The position numbers were made by a program, and so were the translations under genes. A DNA stretch of 64,000 nucleotides, from contig CALYAG010000002.1 of the NCBI GenBank assembly GCA_944393465.1, positions 1-64,000 of the forward strand. Reading direction: 5' to 3'. The notes beneath the pieces are model-generated. The model ran no database searches and was not told where the DNA came from. It saw only the letters and a list, made by a program, of their open reading frames with translations. Below are positions 8,064 through 17,267 of the stretch, piece after piece; position 1 is the stretch's first letter, and every line of letters starts with the position of its first letter. This DNA comes from an uncultured Clostridia bacterium (lineage in GTDB: Bacteria > Bacillota > Clostridia > TANB77 > CAG-508).

Positions 8064-8126
8064 TTAATTACTATAATCTTCTAATTGTTTTCTTTCAGTT
8101 GAGAAGCTATGATATTCTTCTTTCAT
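8064..8126 (-). CDS. Candidate 20-residue ORF between gatA and gatB
   Basis: TAGGAGGAG lies three bases before ATG 8126, a strong though tightly spaced site. The ORF encodes MKEEYHSFSTERKQLEDYSN and stops at 8064, 26 bases before gatB's start. It begins 12 bases after the gatA stop. The charged peptide has no signal or membrane segment. It might be a small protein, a translational coupler between gatA and gatB, or chance. No homologue is known to me. Confidence 0.4.
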   Translation of the reverse strand: MKEEYHSFSTERKQLEDYSN

Positions 8127-8138
8127 TACTCCTCCTAA

Positions 8139-9611
8139 TTATTTTTTGAATGAAGGTTTATGATTTTCTCTGAATTTTATCTCTTGCTCAAATTTGTATG
8201 CTACATTTAGTATTTTTTCTTCTTCAAATCTATTTCCTATTAACTGCATTCCTACTGGCATTCCATTACTATCTACTCCGCAAGGAAGTGAAATTGCTGG
8301 AACACTTGCAATATTTATTGATACAGTACAAATATCTGCTAAATACATTTCAAGTGGGTTATTGCTCTTTTCACCTATTTTAAAGGCTGTTGTTGGTGAT
8401 ACTGGAGTTAGTAATACATCGTATTTTTTGAAAGCCTCGTCAAATTTATTTTTAACAAAAGTTCTTACTTTTTGCGCTTTTTTGTAGTATGCATCATAGT
8501 ATCCTGAAGATAATACATAAGTTCCAAGTATTATTCTTCTTTTTACTTCGTCTCCAAATCCTTCTGTTCTTGAATTTACATATAATTCTTTAAGTGTTGT
8601 GTAGTCTTTTGCTCTATAACCATATCTTATTCCGTCAAATCTACCCAAGTTTGAACTTGCTTCAGCACAAGCTATAATGTAGTATGCTGCTAATGAATAC
8701 TGCGCTACATCTAGTGATGTTTCTTCTACTATTGCACCTAGTTTTTTATATGTTTCTATTGCTTTATTTAACTGTTCTTTTACTGTTTCGTTTATTCCTT
8801 CTCCAAAGAATTCTTTAGGTACACCTATTTTTATTCCTTTTATATCTTTTTCAAGATTTTTTGTATAGTCTTTCTTTTCTATATCATAAGATGTGCTGTC
8901 TTTTTCGTCATGTCCTGCAATTATGTTTAAAAGCATTGCATTGTCTTTTACATCTTTTGTTATTGGTCCTACTTGGTCAAGTGATGATGCAAATGCTACT
9001 AGACCATATCTTGAAACTAGTCCATAAGTTGGCTTTAAGCCTACTACTCCACAGAATGCTGCTGGCTCACGAATTGAACCACCAGTATCACTTCCTAATG
9101 CCCATGGTACTAAATCTCCAGCAACTGCTGCTGCTGAGCCACCTGATGAACCACCTGGAACTCTATTTAAATTCCATGGGTTATGTGTAATTTTTATAGC
9201 AGAATTTTCTGTTGAGCTACCCATTGCGAATTCATCCATGTTTAGTTTTCCAAGGCTTATTATTCCTTCTTTATTTAGTTTTTCTACAACTGTTGCATCA
9301 TAAGGTGATACAAAGTTTTCAAGCATTTTTGAGCTACAAGTTGTTTTAACACCTTTTGTGCATAGGTTGTCCTTTATTCCTATTGGAATTCCTGCAAATT
9401 GTGATGTTTCTTTATTTTCTTTTCTTTGCTTATCTATTTCAGCAGCTTTCTTTTCAGCATCATCTATTGTAAGTGTTACAAATGCACCTACATCTTTTTC
9501 TTTATCATTTATTCTGTCTATGTAAGCCTTTGTTATTTCTTCTGATGTTAACTCATTTGATTTAAGTTTTTCTACTAACTCGTGTACTGTAAGATTTGTA
9601 ATATTGTCCAT
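8139..9611 (-). CDS. gatA: Aspartyl/glutamyl-tRNA amidotransferase subunit A
   Basis: The 490-residue amidase releases ammonia from glutamine and channels it to GatB. The catalytic Ser-cisSer-Lys triad is visible: Lys80 in GIPIGIKDN, Ser155 in [15 protein letters not shown] and Ser179 in [11 protein letters not shown]. Length and N-terminus are normal. The start at 9611 is preceded by GAAAGGAAG. It is in an operon with gatC and gatB, with a kinase-like gene inserted between gatC and gatA. Confidence 0.97.
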   Translation of the reverse strand: MDNITNLTVHELVEKLKSNELTSEEITKAYIDRINDKEKDVGAFVTLTIDDAEKKAAEIDKQRKENKETSQFAGIPIGIKDNLCTKGVKTTCSSKMLENFVSPYDATVVEKLNKEGIISLGKLNMDEFAMGSSTENSAIKITHNPWNLNRVPGGSSGGSAAAVAGDLVPWALGSDTGGSIREPAAFCGVVGLKPTYGLVSRYGLVAFASSLDQVGPITKDVKDNAMLLNIIAGHDEKDSTSYDIEKKDYTKNLEKDIKGIKIGVPKEFFGEGINETVKEQLNKAIETYKKLGAIVEETSLDVAQYSLAAYYIIACAEASSNLGRFDGIRYGYRAKDYTTLKELYVNSRTEGFGDEVKRRIILGTYVLSSGYYDAYYKKAQKVRTFVKNKFDEAFKKYDVLLTPVSPTTAFKIGEKSNNPLEMYLADICTVSINIASVPAISLPCGVDSNGMPVGMQLIGNRFEEEKILNVAYKFEQEIKFRENHKPSFKK

Positions 9612-9642
9612 TCCACTGCTTCCTTTCTTTAAGTCTTAGCAC

Positions 9643-10224
9643 TTATTCTTTCCAGTCTAATAACTCTTTTAATTCTTTTTGAACATCTTCTAATTCTCTA
9701 CAATTATCTATGTTTACTACATGAATATTTTTATATTTTTCTTTAATTTCATCTGCTAATTTTAAATATTCATTTTGTTGATTTACACTACTTTGTTTTT
9801 CAAATTTTGTGTATTTTACCTTTGCTTTTCCAGCTCTATCTAGTCTTGTAACATATTCATCTTCATTTCTTAAGTATAAGGTAATATAATAAATATCAAA
9901 ATCCATCTTTGCTAATCTATCTAATAATTTATTATATACATCTGTAAATGAATATTCTTTGAAACCTAATCTACAATAAACTTCTTCTGTAAAAAAAGTT
10001 CTATCAAAAATCAAATTTATACTTTTATTTTGCAATTTTTCTATATAGTCTATTAAGTCTTCGTACATTTCTTTTGCTTTTTCTTTTCCCTTTTTGGTCG
10101 TATCTGCTGTTCCACTTAGTCTATATAAATTTGTATATGGTATTGCTTTTCTGATATAATCTGTTATCGTTGTTTTTCCTGCCCCTTGTGGTCCTTCAAC
10201 TATTATTATTTTTGAATTTGCCAT
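9643..10224 (-). CDS. P-loop nucleoside/nucleotide kinase (thymidylate- or deoxynucleoside-kinase-like)
   Basis: The 193-residue protein has a Walker A motif at residues 10-18 (EGPQGAGKTT), a DRTFFTEEVY segment at about 74-83 like the DR(Y/H/F) motif of thymidylate and deoxynucleoside kinases, and a LID-like basic stretch (RLDRAGKAKVKYTK) at about 128-141. It probably phosphorylates a nucleotide or nucleoside; the substrate cannot be told. It lies 31 bases upstream of gatA and 90 downstream of gatC, an unusual position inside the gat operon. Confidence 0.7.
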   Translation of the reverse strand: MANSKIIIVEGPQGAGKTTITDYIRKAIPYTNLYRLSGTADTTKKGKEKAKEMYEDLIDYIEKLQNKSINLIFDRTFFTEEVYCRLGFKEYSFTDVYNKLLDRLAKMDFDIYYITLYLRNEDEYVTRLDRAGKAKVKYTKFEKQSSVNQQNEYLKLADEIKEKYKNIHVVNIDNCRELEDVQKELKELLDWKE

Positions 10225-10313
10225 TTGTTTTATTCCTTATATTATAATTTAGGTTTTAGTAAGTTTTACCTATAAACTTTTTATCTTTTAACAAAATACT
10301 TTTTTATAGCTCT

Positions 10314-10601
10314 TTAATTTAAAACTTTTGGTATTTTGAACATATTTCTTTCTTTTTCTGGTGCATTTTCCATTATGCCTTCTTTGTTATCAAAATCAAT
10401 TATTTCATCTTTTCTAAATACATCTGAGCTATCATTTGCACCAATTGTTTCATCTAAGTTCTTTAAATCTACTGAATTTAATAACTCGGTATAATTTAAT
10501 ATGTCTTGTAAATTGTTTAGGTATTTATCTACTTCTTCGTCTTTTATTTTTAAATCTGCTAAATTTGCAATGTGTAATAATTCTTCTTTACTAACTGTCA
10601 T
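10314..10601 (-). CDS. gatC: Aspartyl/glutamyl-tRNA amidotransferase subunit C
   Basis: The 95-residue subunit stabilises the GatA-GatB complex. The N-terminus (VSKEELLHIANLADLKI) and the ending (APEKERNMFKIPKVL) match the family, and the length is normal. GAAGGAAAA precedes ATG 10601. It is the first gene of the gat operon on the minus strand. Confidence 0.95.
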   Translation of the reverse strand: MTVSKEELLHIANLADLKIKDEEVDKYLNNLQDILNYTELLNSVDLKNLDETIGANDSSDVFRKDEIIDFDNKEGIMENAPEKERNMFKIPKVLN

Positions 10602-10707
10602 TTTATTTTCCTTCCTTCAATTATTAAAATCTTTGTAAATTCTTAATTTTTTTGCGTTATTTAATCTTAGTATAAAGGTCTCTTGATTCTCTATGACTTA
10701 AATATTT

Positions 10708-12213
10708 TTATTCACTAAGTATTACTCGAAAACTTGATAAATTTGAGCCATATTCCCCCTCTTCTTCTGATGCAAATATACCTGCTGTGAAAAAGCTGTA
10801 ATTTCCTCCACGAGTAAAAAATGCATTTTCTTGTACATCAGAAAATAGAAAAGGATTATCATTATCCCAATTTATTCCTTGTCCGACTATATATGTTTCT
10901 TTAGTAGCATCTCCTGTTTTTCCTACGTCATATAACATAGAATCATAATTCTCACTTCTATCTTCACTATATGCTGTGGCATATTTACTGCTTAGTCCAT
11001 TAGAATTTACAAAACTATTTTCTTCCCCTAAGCTATTCAATTTTGTATTCCAGGCAGCGACATACTCATATGCTCCTCCTGACAAATCATATATTCCATA
11101 TACATTTCCTGTTGAGCTTGATTTTATTCCATTTTCAGTATTATATTCATATTTTGGAATTAATTCATCGTTGCCATCTTCTTCCACAAAATATCCTGTT
11201 CTCATGCTATTACTTGTTGCTACATTATATCCATTTCTTCCATATTGACTATATGTTAAATAAGCTGTTGCTCCCCATTCGCTATTTTTCATTAGATGAC
11301 TATCTAGTCCATTTAAATTTCCATCTGGGTCTCCATTTCTATTATATCCTTTTGCAAAGTCATAGCTATTTGAAACACCTTCTGTAAGATATTCATTGTT
11401 AGGTATTATCCTTAATTCTTCTTTTGAACCAGAAGTTGCATATTTTCCTACCCATATTCCAGCCAAGTCACTATCCCAACCCCCATGGGTATAATCATTT
11501 GTATTATCACCATCATCTGAGAAGTCATTCATAAAAGCAGGATGTACTATATAACTTTTCCCATTATATTCTACTGTTTCAATTCCTTGTTCAAGGCTTC
11601 CGTTAATTGCACTTCCATCAATTTCCGTAACTGGCTCTTCCTTTGAATCTACTAATCCTCTGCCATCATAATATCCAGTTGGCTCATTACGGTCTGGAGT
11701 TGCATAATAAGTTATTCTATATGCGTATCTTGGAACCCATACAAAATAGTTTCCTTTACCGTCTATTGCATTTGCCCATTTGCTTGTCGTATTCTCATTT
11801 GTGCTATTTATTGATGTATAACTATACCAAATATTGTTTGCATTATTTGTAATATCATTTGACTGATGTTCTTCATAATTTCCAGGTGTTCCTGTCCAAT
11901 ATACAGGAGTCATTCCACCTAGATGACTAGCTGGTGAATTTGGTTCATTTATTACATTGTTATCTGTGTCTAACCAAATTACCTCTATTCTTCCATATGC
12001 TGTATCAAATTCAATTTGTTTGTCTTCTTCTGATATTTTTTCATATATCTCATTCATGTCTCCATCATATGCATTTGCAATTCTCTGCGTTTCTTCTAGC
12101 TGTGCACGCCTTCTTGATGTAGTATAAATAAAGAAACTTGAAAGTAATATAACTATAAAGAATATCGTTACTACTACCACCATCGTTACAGAACCCTTTT
12201 CATTTTGCTTCAT
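10708..12213 (-). CDS. Exported pilin-like protein with SUMF1-like C-terminal domain
   Basis: The gene encodes 501 residues. The N-terminus MKQNEKGSVTMVVVVTIFFIVILLSSF resembles a short prepilin leader (KG/S) and a hydrophobic helix, followed by a basic/coiled segment (about 35-65). Residues about 90-500 carry formylglycine-enzyme-like features: VWVPRYAYRI, GIWVGKYATSG, YGIYDLSGGAYEYVAAW and a final FTRGGNYS...FRVILS. It is probably a surface or pseudopilus subunit related to the gene at 735-2019. Unlike that gene its frame is intact and it contains no CGG. It sits between topA and gatC with no shared function apparent. Confidence 0.75.
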   Translation of the reverse strand: MKQNEKGSVTMVVVVTIFFIVILLSSFFIYTTSRRRAQLEETQRIANAYDGDMNEIYEKISEEDKQIEFDTAYGRIEVIWLDTDNNVINEPNSPASHLGGMTPVYWTGTPGNYEEHQSNDITNNANNIWYSYTSINSTNENTTSKWANAIDGKGNYFVWVPRYAYRITYYATPDRNEPTGYYDGRGLVDSKEEPVTEIDGSAINGSLEQGIETVEYNGKSYIVHPAFMNDFSDDGDNTNDYTHGGWDSDLAGIWVGKYATSGSKEELRIIPNNEYLTEGVSNSYDFAKGYNRNGDPDGNLNGLDSHLMKNSEWGATAYLTYSQYGRNGYNVATSNSMRTGYFVEEDGNDELIPKYEYNTENGIKSSSTGNVYGIYDLSGGAYEYVAAWNTKLNSLGEENSFVNSNGLSSKYATAYSEDRSENYDSMLYDVGKTGDATKETYIVGQGINWDNDNPFLFSDVQENAFFTRGGNYSFFTAGIFASEEEGEYGSNLSSFRVILSE

Positions 12214-12298
12214 TTGTTCCTCTCTTTCTTGTGATTTAAAATCACTCTTTTCACTATTATAACAAATAATTTATTTTTCTACTTTCTTTTTAGTCTTA

Positions 12299-14509
12299 CT
12301 ACTCTTCATCTACTTTTTTTGCTTTATTCTTTGTGTTTGTCGCTTTTGTTTTAGAACTTGCCTTTTTAGTTGTTTTTGTACTTGCCTTAGTCTTTTTAGC
12401 TGTTTTAGAGCTTGTTTTTGTTTCTGTCTTTTTACTTGATTTAGTACCAGTCTTTGTACTTGTTTTACTGCTGGTCTTTTTCGCTCTAGTTTTTCTTGTC
12501 TTGGTTTTGTTTTCTTCTTGTTCAGGTTCCCACTTTTCTCCTGGTTTTGGTTTATTCCAAGATATATAGTTGCAAGATTTTGGGTTATTCTCACAAATAT
12601 AGTAGTTTTTACCTCTTTTTGTTTTTCTTACATGTACTTCTCCTCCACATACTGGACAAGGTACATCTATTTTTTCCACAAATGGTTTTACATTTTTACA
12701 TTCAGGGTAACCTGGGCAAGCTAAGAATTTGCCATATTTTCCATATTTAACGACCATCATTCTTCCACATTTTTCACATGGAATATTTGTAACTTCTTCT
12801 TCTAACTTCACATGTTCTAATTCTTTGTCTACTTTTTCCACTTCTTGTTCAAAAGGTGTGTAAAACTCTCTTATAACTTGCTTCCAAGGTTCTTTTCCTT
12901 CTGCAATCTCATCAAATTGATTTTCTATATCTGCTGTGAATTCTACGTTTATGATTTCCTTGAAATTTTCTGTCAATAACTTATTTACTACCTTACCTAA
13001 GTCTGTTGGTACAAGTTGCTTTTGTGCTTTTTGAACATATCTTCTATCTAATATTGTTGATATTATTGTAGCATAAGTACTTGGTCTTCCTATACCTTTT
13101 TCTTCTAGCGCTTTTACCAAACTTGCTTCTGTATATCTTGGTGGTGGCTCTGTGAAGCTTTGTTTTGCATCTAGTTTTTCTTTTTTGACCTCTTCACCTT
13201 TTGCTAAATCTGGCATATGGCTTTCTTCGTCTTCGTTTGATTTATCATCTCTATCTTCTACATATAATGTCATAAAGCCTTTGAATTTAAGAGTTTGTCC
13301 ACTTGCTCTAAAATTATAACTATTTGCATCTATATTTGCAGATATTGTATCATAAACTGCTGGTGCCATTTGACTTGCAATAAATCTATTATAAATTAAT
13401 CTATACAATTTGTATTGGTCAGAAGTTAATGAATCTTTTATTTTTTCAGGCTCTAAGTCTATATATGTTGGTCTTATACCTTCGTGCGCATCTTGTGCTC
13501 CTGCTTTTGTTTTGTAATACCTATTTTCATAATAGTTTGCACCATATTTATTTGTAATATGCACTTTTGCAGCAGCTCTTGCTTCTTCTGAAATTCTTGT
13601 TGAGTCTGTTCTCATGTATGTGATTAAACCGACAGTTCCTCTATCAGCTACTTTTACACCTTCGTAAAGACCTTGAGCAACTTGCATTGTTTTTCTAATA
13701 GGAAAGCTTAGTTTTCTTGAAGCTTCTTGTTGCATTGTACTTGTTGTAAATGGTGGTGCTGGTGTTCTTTTCTTTTCACCCTTTTTTACATCTGTTACAA
13801 TATATTTTGCATTTTTTAAATTTTGCAAAATTTCATCTACTTCTTCTTTTTTATGAAGCTCTATTTTTTTGCCGTCTTTTCCGTAAAATCTTGCTATAAA
13901 TTTATCATTATTTTTTGAAAGTGTAGCTAAAATGTTCCAATACTCTTCTGGTTTGAAATTTTCTATTTCGTTTTCTCTATCTACAATTAGTTTTACTGCT
14001 ACTGATTGTACTCTACCTGCTGATAAACCTCTTTTTACCTTTTTCCAAAGAATAGGGCTTATTTTGTAACCTACTATTCTGTCTAATACACGTCTTGCTT
14101 GTTGTGCATTTGTTAAATTCATATCTATTTTTCTAGGTTTTTTCATTGAATCTTTTACTGTTTCTTTTGTGATTTCATTAAATGTAACTCTACAAACAGC
14201 ATCTTCGGGTATGCCTAAAAGATACGCCAAATGCCAAGCAATAGCCTCTCCTTCACGATCAGGGTCGGTTGCAAGGTAAACTACTTTTGCATTTTTCGCA
14301 TCTTTTTTTAAGCTATTTATTAAATTTGCTTTACCTCTAATGTTTATATATTGAGGTTCAAAATCATGTTCTACATCTACACCTAGCTTTGATTTAGGCA
14401 AATCTCTAACATGTCCCATTGAAGCAACTACTTTTACATTGCTTCCTAAGAACTTTTTTATTGTATTTGCTTTTGAGGGAGATTCCACTATTATTAGCTT
14501 GTCTGTCAT
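12299..14509 (-). CDS. topA: DNA topoisomerase I with a long Lys/Thr/Ser tail
   Basis: The 736-residue enzyme relaxes negatively supercoiled DNA. The TOPRIM domain starts at KLIIVESPSKANTIKKFLG and carries the acidic DPDREGEAIAW motif. The active-site Tyr is in VGLITYMRTDSTRIS (about residue 300). Two C4 zinc-finger repeats lie at about 590-670 (CEKCGRMM...CPGYPEC and CPVCGGEV...CENNPKSC). The last 65 residues are a repetitive KTSSKTSTKTG-like basic tail, probably nonspecific DNA contact. It lies downstream of murG with about 100 bases between. Confidence 0.96.
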   Translation of the reverse strand: MTDKLIIVESPSKANTIKKFLGSNVKVVASMGHVRDLPKSKLGVDVEHDFEPQYINIRGKANLINSLKKDAKNAKVVYLATDPDREGEAIAWHLAYLLGIPEDAVCRVTFNEITKETVKDSMKKPRKIDMNLTNAQQARRVLDRIVGYKISPILWKKVKRGLSAGRVQSVAVKLIVDRENEIENFKPEEYWNILATLSKNNDKFIARFYGKDGKKIELHKKEEVDEILQNLKNAKYIVTDVKKGEKKRTPAPPFTTSTMQQEASRKLSFPIRKTMQVAQGLYEGVKVADRGTVGLITYMRTDSTRISEEARAAAKVHITNKYGANYYENRYYKTKAGAQDAHEGIRPTYIDLEPEKIKDSLTSDQYKLYRLIYNRFIASQMAPAVYDTISANIDANSYNFRASGQTLKFKGFMTLYVEDRDDKSNEDEESHMPDLAKGEEVKKEKLDAKQSFTEPPPRYTEASLVKALEEKGIGRPSTYATIISTILDRRYVQKAQKQLVPTDLGKVVNKLLTENFKEIINVEFTADIENQFDEIAEGKEPWKQVIREFYTPFEQEVEKVDKELEHVKLEEEVTNIPCEKCGRMMVVKYGKYGKFLACPGYPECKNVKPFVEKIDVPCPVCGGEVHVRKTKRGKNYYICENNPKSCNYISWNKPKPGEKWEPEQEENKTKTRKTRAKKTSSKTSTKTGTKSSKKTETKTSSKTAKKTKASTKTTKKASSKTKATNTKNKAKKVDEE

Positions 14510-14613
14510 TATTTAATTTCCTCTCTTTTTATTCTTAATATCTTTATTTTTTCAGTCTGTTATTTTAAGTATTTTTAATTTTACTATTTTTTCAGCCTGC
14601 TATTTAAGCGGTT

Positions 14614-15739
14614 TTAAGCCTTGTTATTTTTTATATTTTTAATTTCTTCATAAATTTTGTCTTCTACATTTTCTGTAGATAGCTTGTGAGCATTTTCGCC
14701 CATTTGCTCTAAAGCACTTCTATCTTTCGCTAATTCGTTTATTGTAGCATTTAAAGCCTCTGCTGTCAAGTTTTTATCTAGTATTACTTTAGCAGCGCCT
14801 TGTTTTTCTAAGACTCTTGCATTATATTCTTGATGATTTTCTGCTGCAAATGGAAATGGTATAAATATGGCTGGCTTTCCAACGTTTTCAATTTCTGTAA
14901 CTGTCATTGCTCCGCTTCTTGAAACAATTAAATCAGCTATATTCATTATTTCTTCCATATTATATATGTATGGCATTACTTTTATACCTTTTAATTTATC
15001 TATATCTATATTTTCTTTTTGCAAATCTTGTTTTACTTTTTCATATTGTTCTGGTCCTGCTGCCCAAATTATTTGATAATTTGTATTCATTTTGTTTTTT
15101 ATAATATTTGTCATACTTATGTTTATACTTTGAGCACCTTGGCTTCCTCCAAAAACAAGAACTAAAGGTCTAATGTTGTCAAAGCCAAGTTCTTTCTTTT
15201 TATTTTCTATTTCTTCTTTACTAAAATTTATTTTCTTTACTTTAGTTGGTGTGCCAGTAAAGACTATTTTTTTTGCTTTTGGCAATCTATTTTTTGCTTC
15301 TTCAAATCCCACTAAGATTTTTTCAGCATTTTTTGAAAGCATTTTTGTAGCTACTCCTGGAAGTACATTGCTTTCGTGAATTATATATGGTATTTTTAAT
15401 CTTTTTGCAGCTGTGCATACTGATATACAAATATATCCACCAGTTCCAATTACTAAATCTGGTTTAAAATTTTTAAGTATATTTTTAGCCTCAGTAATAG
15501 AATGAATAGTTTTTGCTAATCTTTTAATATTTTTAAGGCTTAACTCTCTGGAGATTCCATAAGAATCTATTGTTTTTAATTCATAGCCAGCTCTTGGAAC
15601 TAGGTTTGTTTCTAACCCTCTTTTTGTTCCTATAAATATTATTTTAGAATTTGGTTCTTCTTTCATTATTTTATTAGCAATTGCTATCCCGTGGGTTTAT
15701 ATGCCCTCCTGTTCCAGCTGCTGCTATTACAACTTTCAT
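14614..15739 (-). CDS. murG: MurG lipid II synthase; needs a +1 frameshift at CGG codon 17
   Basis: The enzyme transfers GlcNAc to lipid I at the inner membrane face, giving lipid II. From ATG 15739, with AAGGAGG upstream, the frame reads MKVVIAAAGTGGHINP, then CGG (15689-15691), and stops four codons later. Skipping the C restores GIAIANKIMKEEPNSKIIF and the whole protein, about 374 residues and normal for MurG. The glycine-rich acceptor loop GTGGHINPG is split exactly by the site. Other family motifs are VIGTGGY, HESNVLPG, FGGSQGAQSIN and SRSGAMTVTEI. An internal ATG (15666) would lack the GGHINP loop and has no clear ribosome site. It lies downstream of murE-mraY-ftsW. As MurG is normally essential, pseudogenisation is unlikely. 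Confidence 0.88.
15689..15691 (-). other. CGG +1 frameshift site in murG
   Basis: The frame reads AAC CCA CGG GAT AGC AAT TGC TAA. Skipping one C gives CCA GGG ATA GCA ATT, Pro-Gly-Ile-Ala-Ile, the conserved MurG sequence. Confidence 0.85.
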
Positions 15740-15756
15740 AAAAGCCTCCTTTTTTT

Positions 15757-15783
15757 CAGTTGGGGACGGTCCTAAATCGAAAA
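15757..15783. repeat. GGGGACGGTCC palindromic repeat unit
   Basis: CAGTTGGGGACGGTCCTAAA followed by TCGAAAAT is the inverted counterpart of the units at 15932-16000 and brackets the GC-rich element between them. Confidence 0.7.
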
Positions 15784-15797
15784 TATAATTTATATAG

Positions 15798-15914
15798 CCA
15801 GCAATATACTTCTTGATATTTTAGATGAGCGAAAGCGACGTAGGAGCTTAAGCGAGACGTGCAAGCTGGAGCAACGCGACCTGCGCAGCAAAATAGGAAA
15901 GAAGTATATTGTGG
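15798..15914. repeat. GC-rich stem-loop element A
   Basis: Terminal inverted repeats CCAGCAATATACTTCTT and AAGAAGTATATTGTGG enclose about 85 bases much richer in GC than the surroundings (GCGAAAGCGACGTAGGAGC and onward). A second member lies at 31412-31533. No coding potential is seen. With the flanking repeats it fills most of the 262-base gap between murG and ftsW. Confidence 0.65.
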
Positions 15915-15931
15915 CTTAGTAGCAAAAGTAA

Positions 15932-16000
15932 GATTTTCGTTTTAAGACCGTCCCCGACTGAAAAAATTTTCGATTTAGGACCGTCCCCAACTGAAAATTT
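15932..16000. repeat. Two GGGGACGGTCC-type repeat units in tandem
   Basis: Both units have the form ATTTTCGNTTTAGGACCGTC followed by CCCAACTGAAAA. The second ends at the ftsW stop codon (16002). Confidence 0.7.
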
Positions 16001-16001
16001 T

Positions 16002-17192
16002 CTATATTTTCTTTGCTGACCTAGATATGTTCATAAGTATTCCCATTGATGCTAGCAGTATAACAAGTGAACTTCCACCATAGCTTAAAAATGGTAGTGA
16101 TATACCCGTATTTGGTATTGAATTTGTTACAACTGCAATGTTTAAAATTACTTGTACAGCTATTAATGCTGTTATTCCTACCGCAATTAAACTTCCAAAG
16201 CTGTCTTTTGCTCTTAGAGCAATTAGTACGCCTCTTACTATTAATACTGTAAATAGTGCTAAAACTATAGCACAACCTACAAAACCTAGTTCTTCTGCTA
16301 AAATAGCAAATATAAAGTCATTGTGTGCTTCTGGTATGTATAAATATTTTTGTGTACTTTCTCCTAAGCCCACTCCAAATAGTCCGCCTGACCCTATTGC
16401 ATATAGTCCCTGAACTGTTTGATAAGATGTTCCACTTGTATTTGCCCAAGGATCTAACCAAGCTAATATTCTATCAGATCTAAAGCTACTCATTAGTTTA
16501 TCTTTTACAAATGGAAAAGCTATTGCACAAACTCCTAAAGCTCCACCTGCAAGGCTAAGTAAATATCTTATTTTGCAACCACTCATTATTATCATAATTA
16601 CTGTTACTAAACCTATAATTATACCTGCGCTTAAGTGATTTTGTACAATTAATAAAATTATAATAGGTATACCTACTGCTATAAGTGGCTTTATGCAAGA
16701 TTTCCAAATGCCTTCTATTTTATTGTTTGGGTCACTGTAATATCCTGCAACCCAAATTATTAAACCTATTTTTGTAATTTCTGATGGTTGAATACCCATT
16801 CCTATATATATCCATCTTCTTGCTCCATTTGCCCCTGAACCTATAACTGGTAAGAGTACAAGAAATAATATGGCAACTGAAAATACGTATATAAGTTTAT
16901 AAAAATGTTTATATATTTCATAATTTATTTTTGATAATACTATCATAGCAATTAAACCAATAACCGCTGCAATACATTGTGTTCTAAAGTATGTATACCA
17001 GTTTCCCGATTCAGCTATTGCTGATGGGCTACTTGCAGATAGCACCATAACTAATCCTAATGCAACAAGCATTAGAACAACAATCAATAAAGGTAAATCT
17101 ACACGATTACCAGATTTTAATGAAGATAAATTTACTTTGTTTTTGCTTTCTTTTTGTTTAGCAAAACCTTTAGTTTTTGATGTTGCCTGCAT
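16002..17192 (-). CDS. ftsW: FtsW-type SEDS peptidoglycan glycosyltransferase
   Basis: The 396-residue protein polymerises lipid II at the division site with its partner transpeptidase. A basic cytoplasmic N-terminus of about 30 residues is followed by roughly ten membrane segments. Family motifs are GARRWIYIGMGIQPSEITKI, the extracellular-loop aspartate in ILAWLDPWAN, and GLGESTQKYLYIPEAHNDFI. The C-terminus ends soon after SYGGSSLVILLASMGILMNI. Position between mraY and murG favours FtsW over RodA or SpoVE, although a SpoVE role cannot be excluded in a spore-former. Confidence 0.9.
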   Translation of the reverse strand: MQATSKTKGFAKQKESKNKVNLSSLKSGNRVDLPLLIVVLMLVALGLVMVLSASSPSAIAESGNWYTYFRTQCIAAVIGLIAMIVLSKINYEIYKHFYKLIYVFSVAILFLVLLPVIGSGANGARRWIYIGMGIQPSEITKIGLIIWVAGYYSDPNNKIEGIWKSCIKPLIAVGIPIIILLIVQNHLSAGIIIGLVTVIMIIMSGCKIRYLLSLAGGALGVCAIAFPFVKDKLMSSFRSDRILAWLDPWANTSGTSYQTVQGLYAIGSGGLFGVGLGESTQKYLYIPEAHNDFIFAILAEELGFVGCAIVLALFTVLIVRGVLIALRAKDSFGSLIAVGITALIAVQVILNIAVVTNSIPNTGISLPFLSYGGSSLVILLASMGILMNISRSAKKI

Positions 17193-17267
17193 TTACTCAT
17201 CATTCCTTTAAATTATTTTTAATTAATTTGCCTTTTGTGCTAATTAATTAGTAAAAATTTATATTAA

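Noticed and set aside
12310-12594. Minus-strand Lys/Gln-rich frame overlapping the end of topA
   Set aside because: It is the repetitive AAR-rich tail of topA read in another frame.
15614-15666. Internal ATG 15666 as the real murG start
   Set aside because: It would remove the GTGGHINPG loop required by the family and lacks a ribosome site, while ATG 15739 has a strong AAGGAGG.
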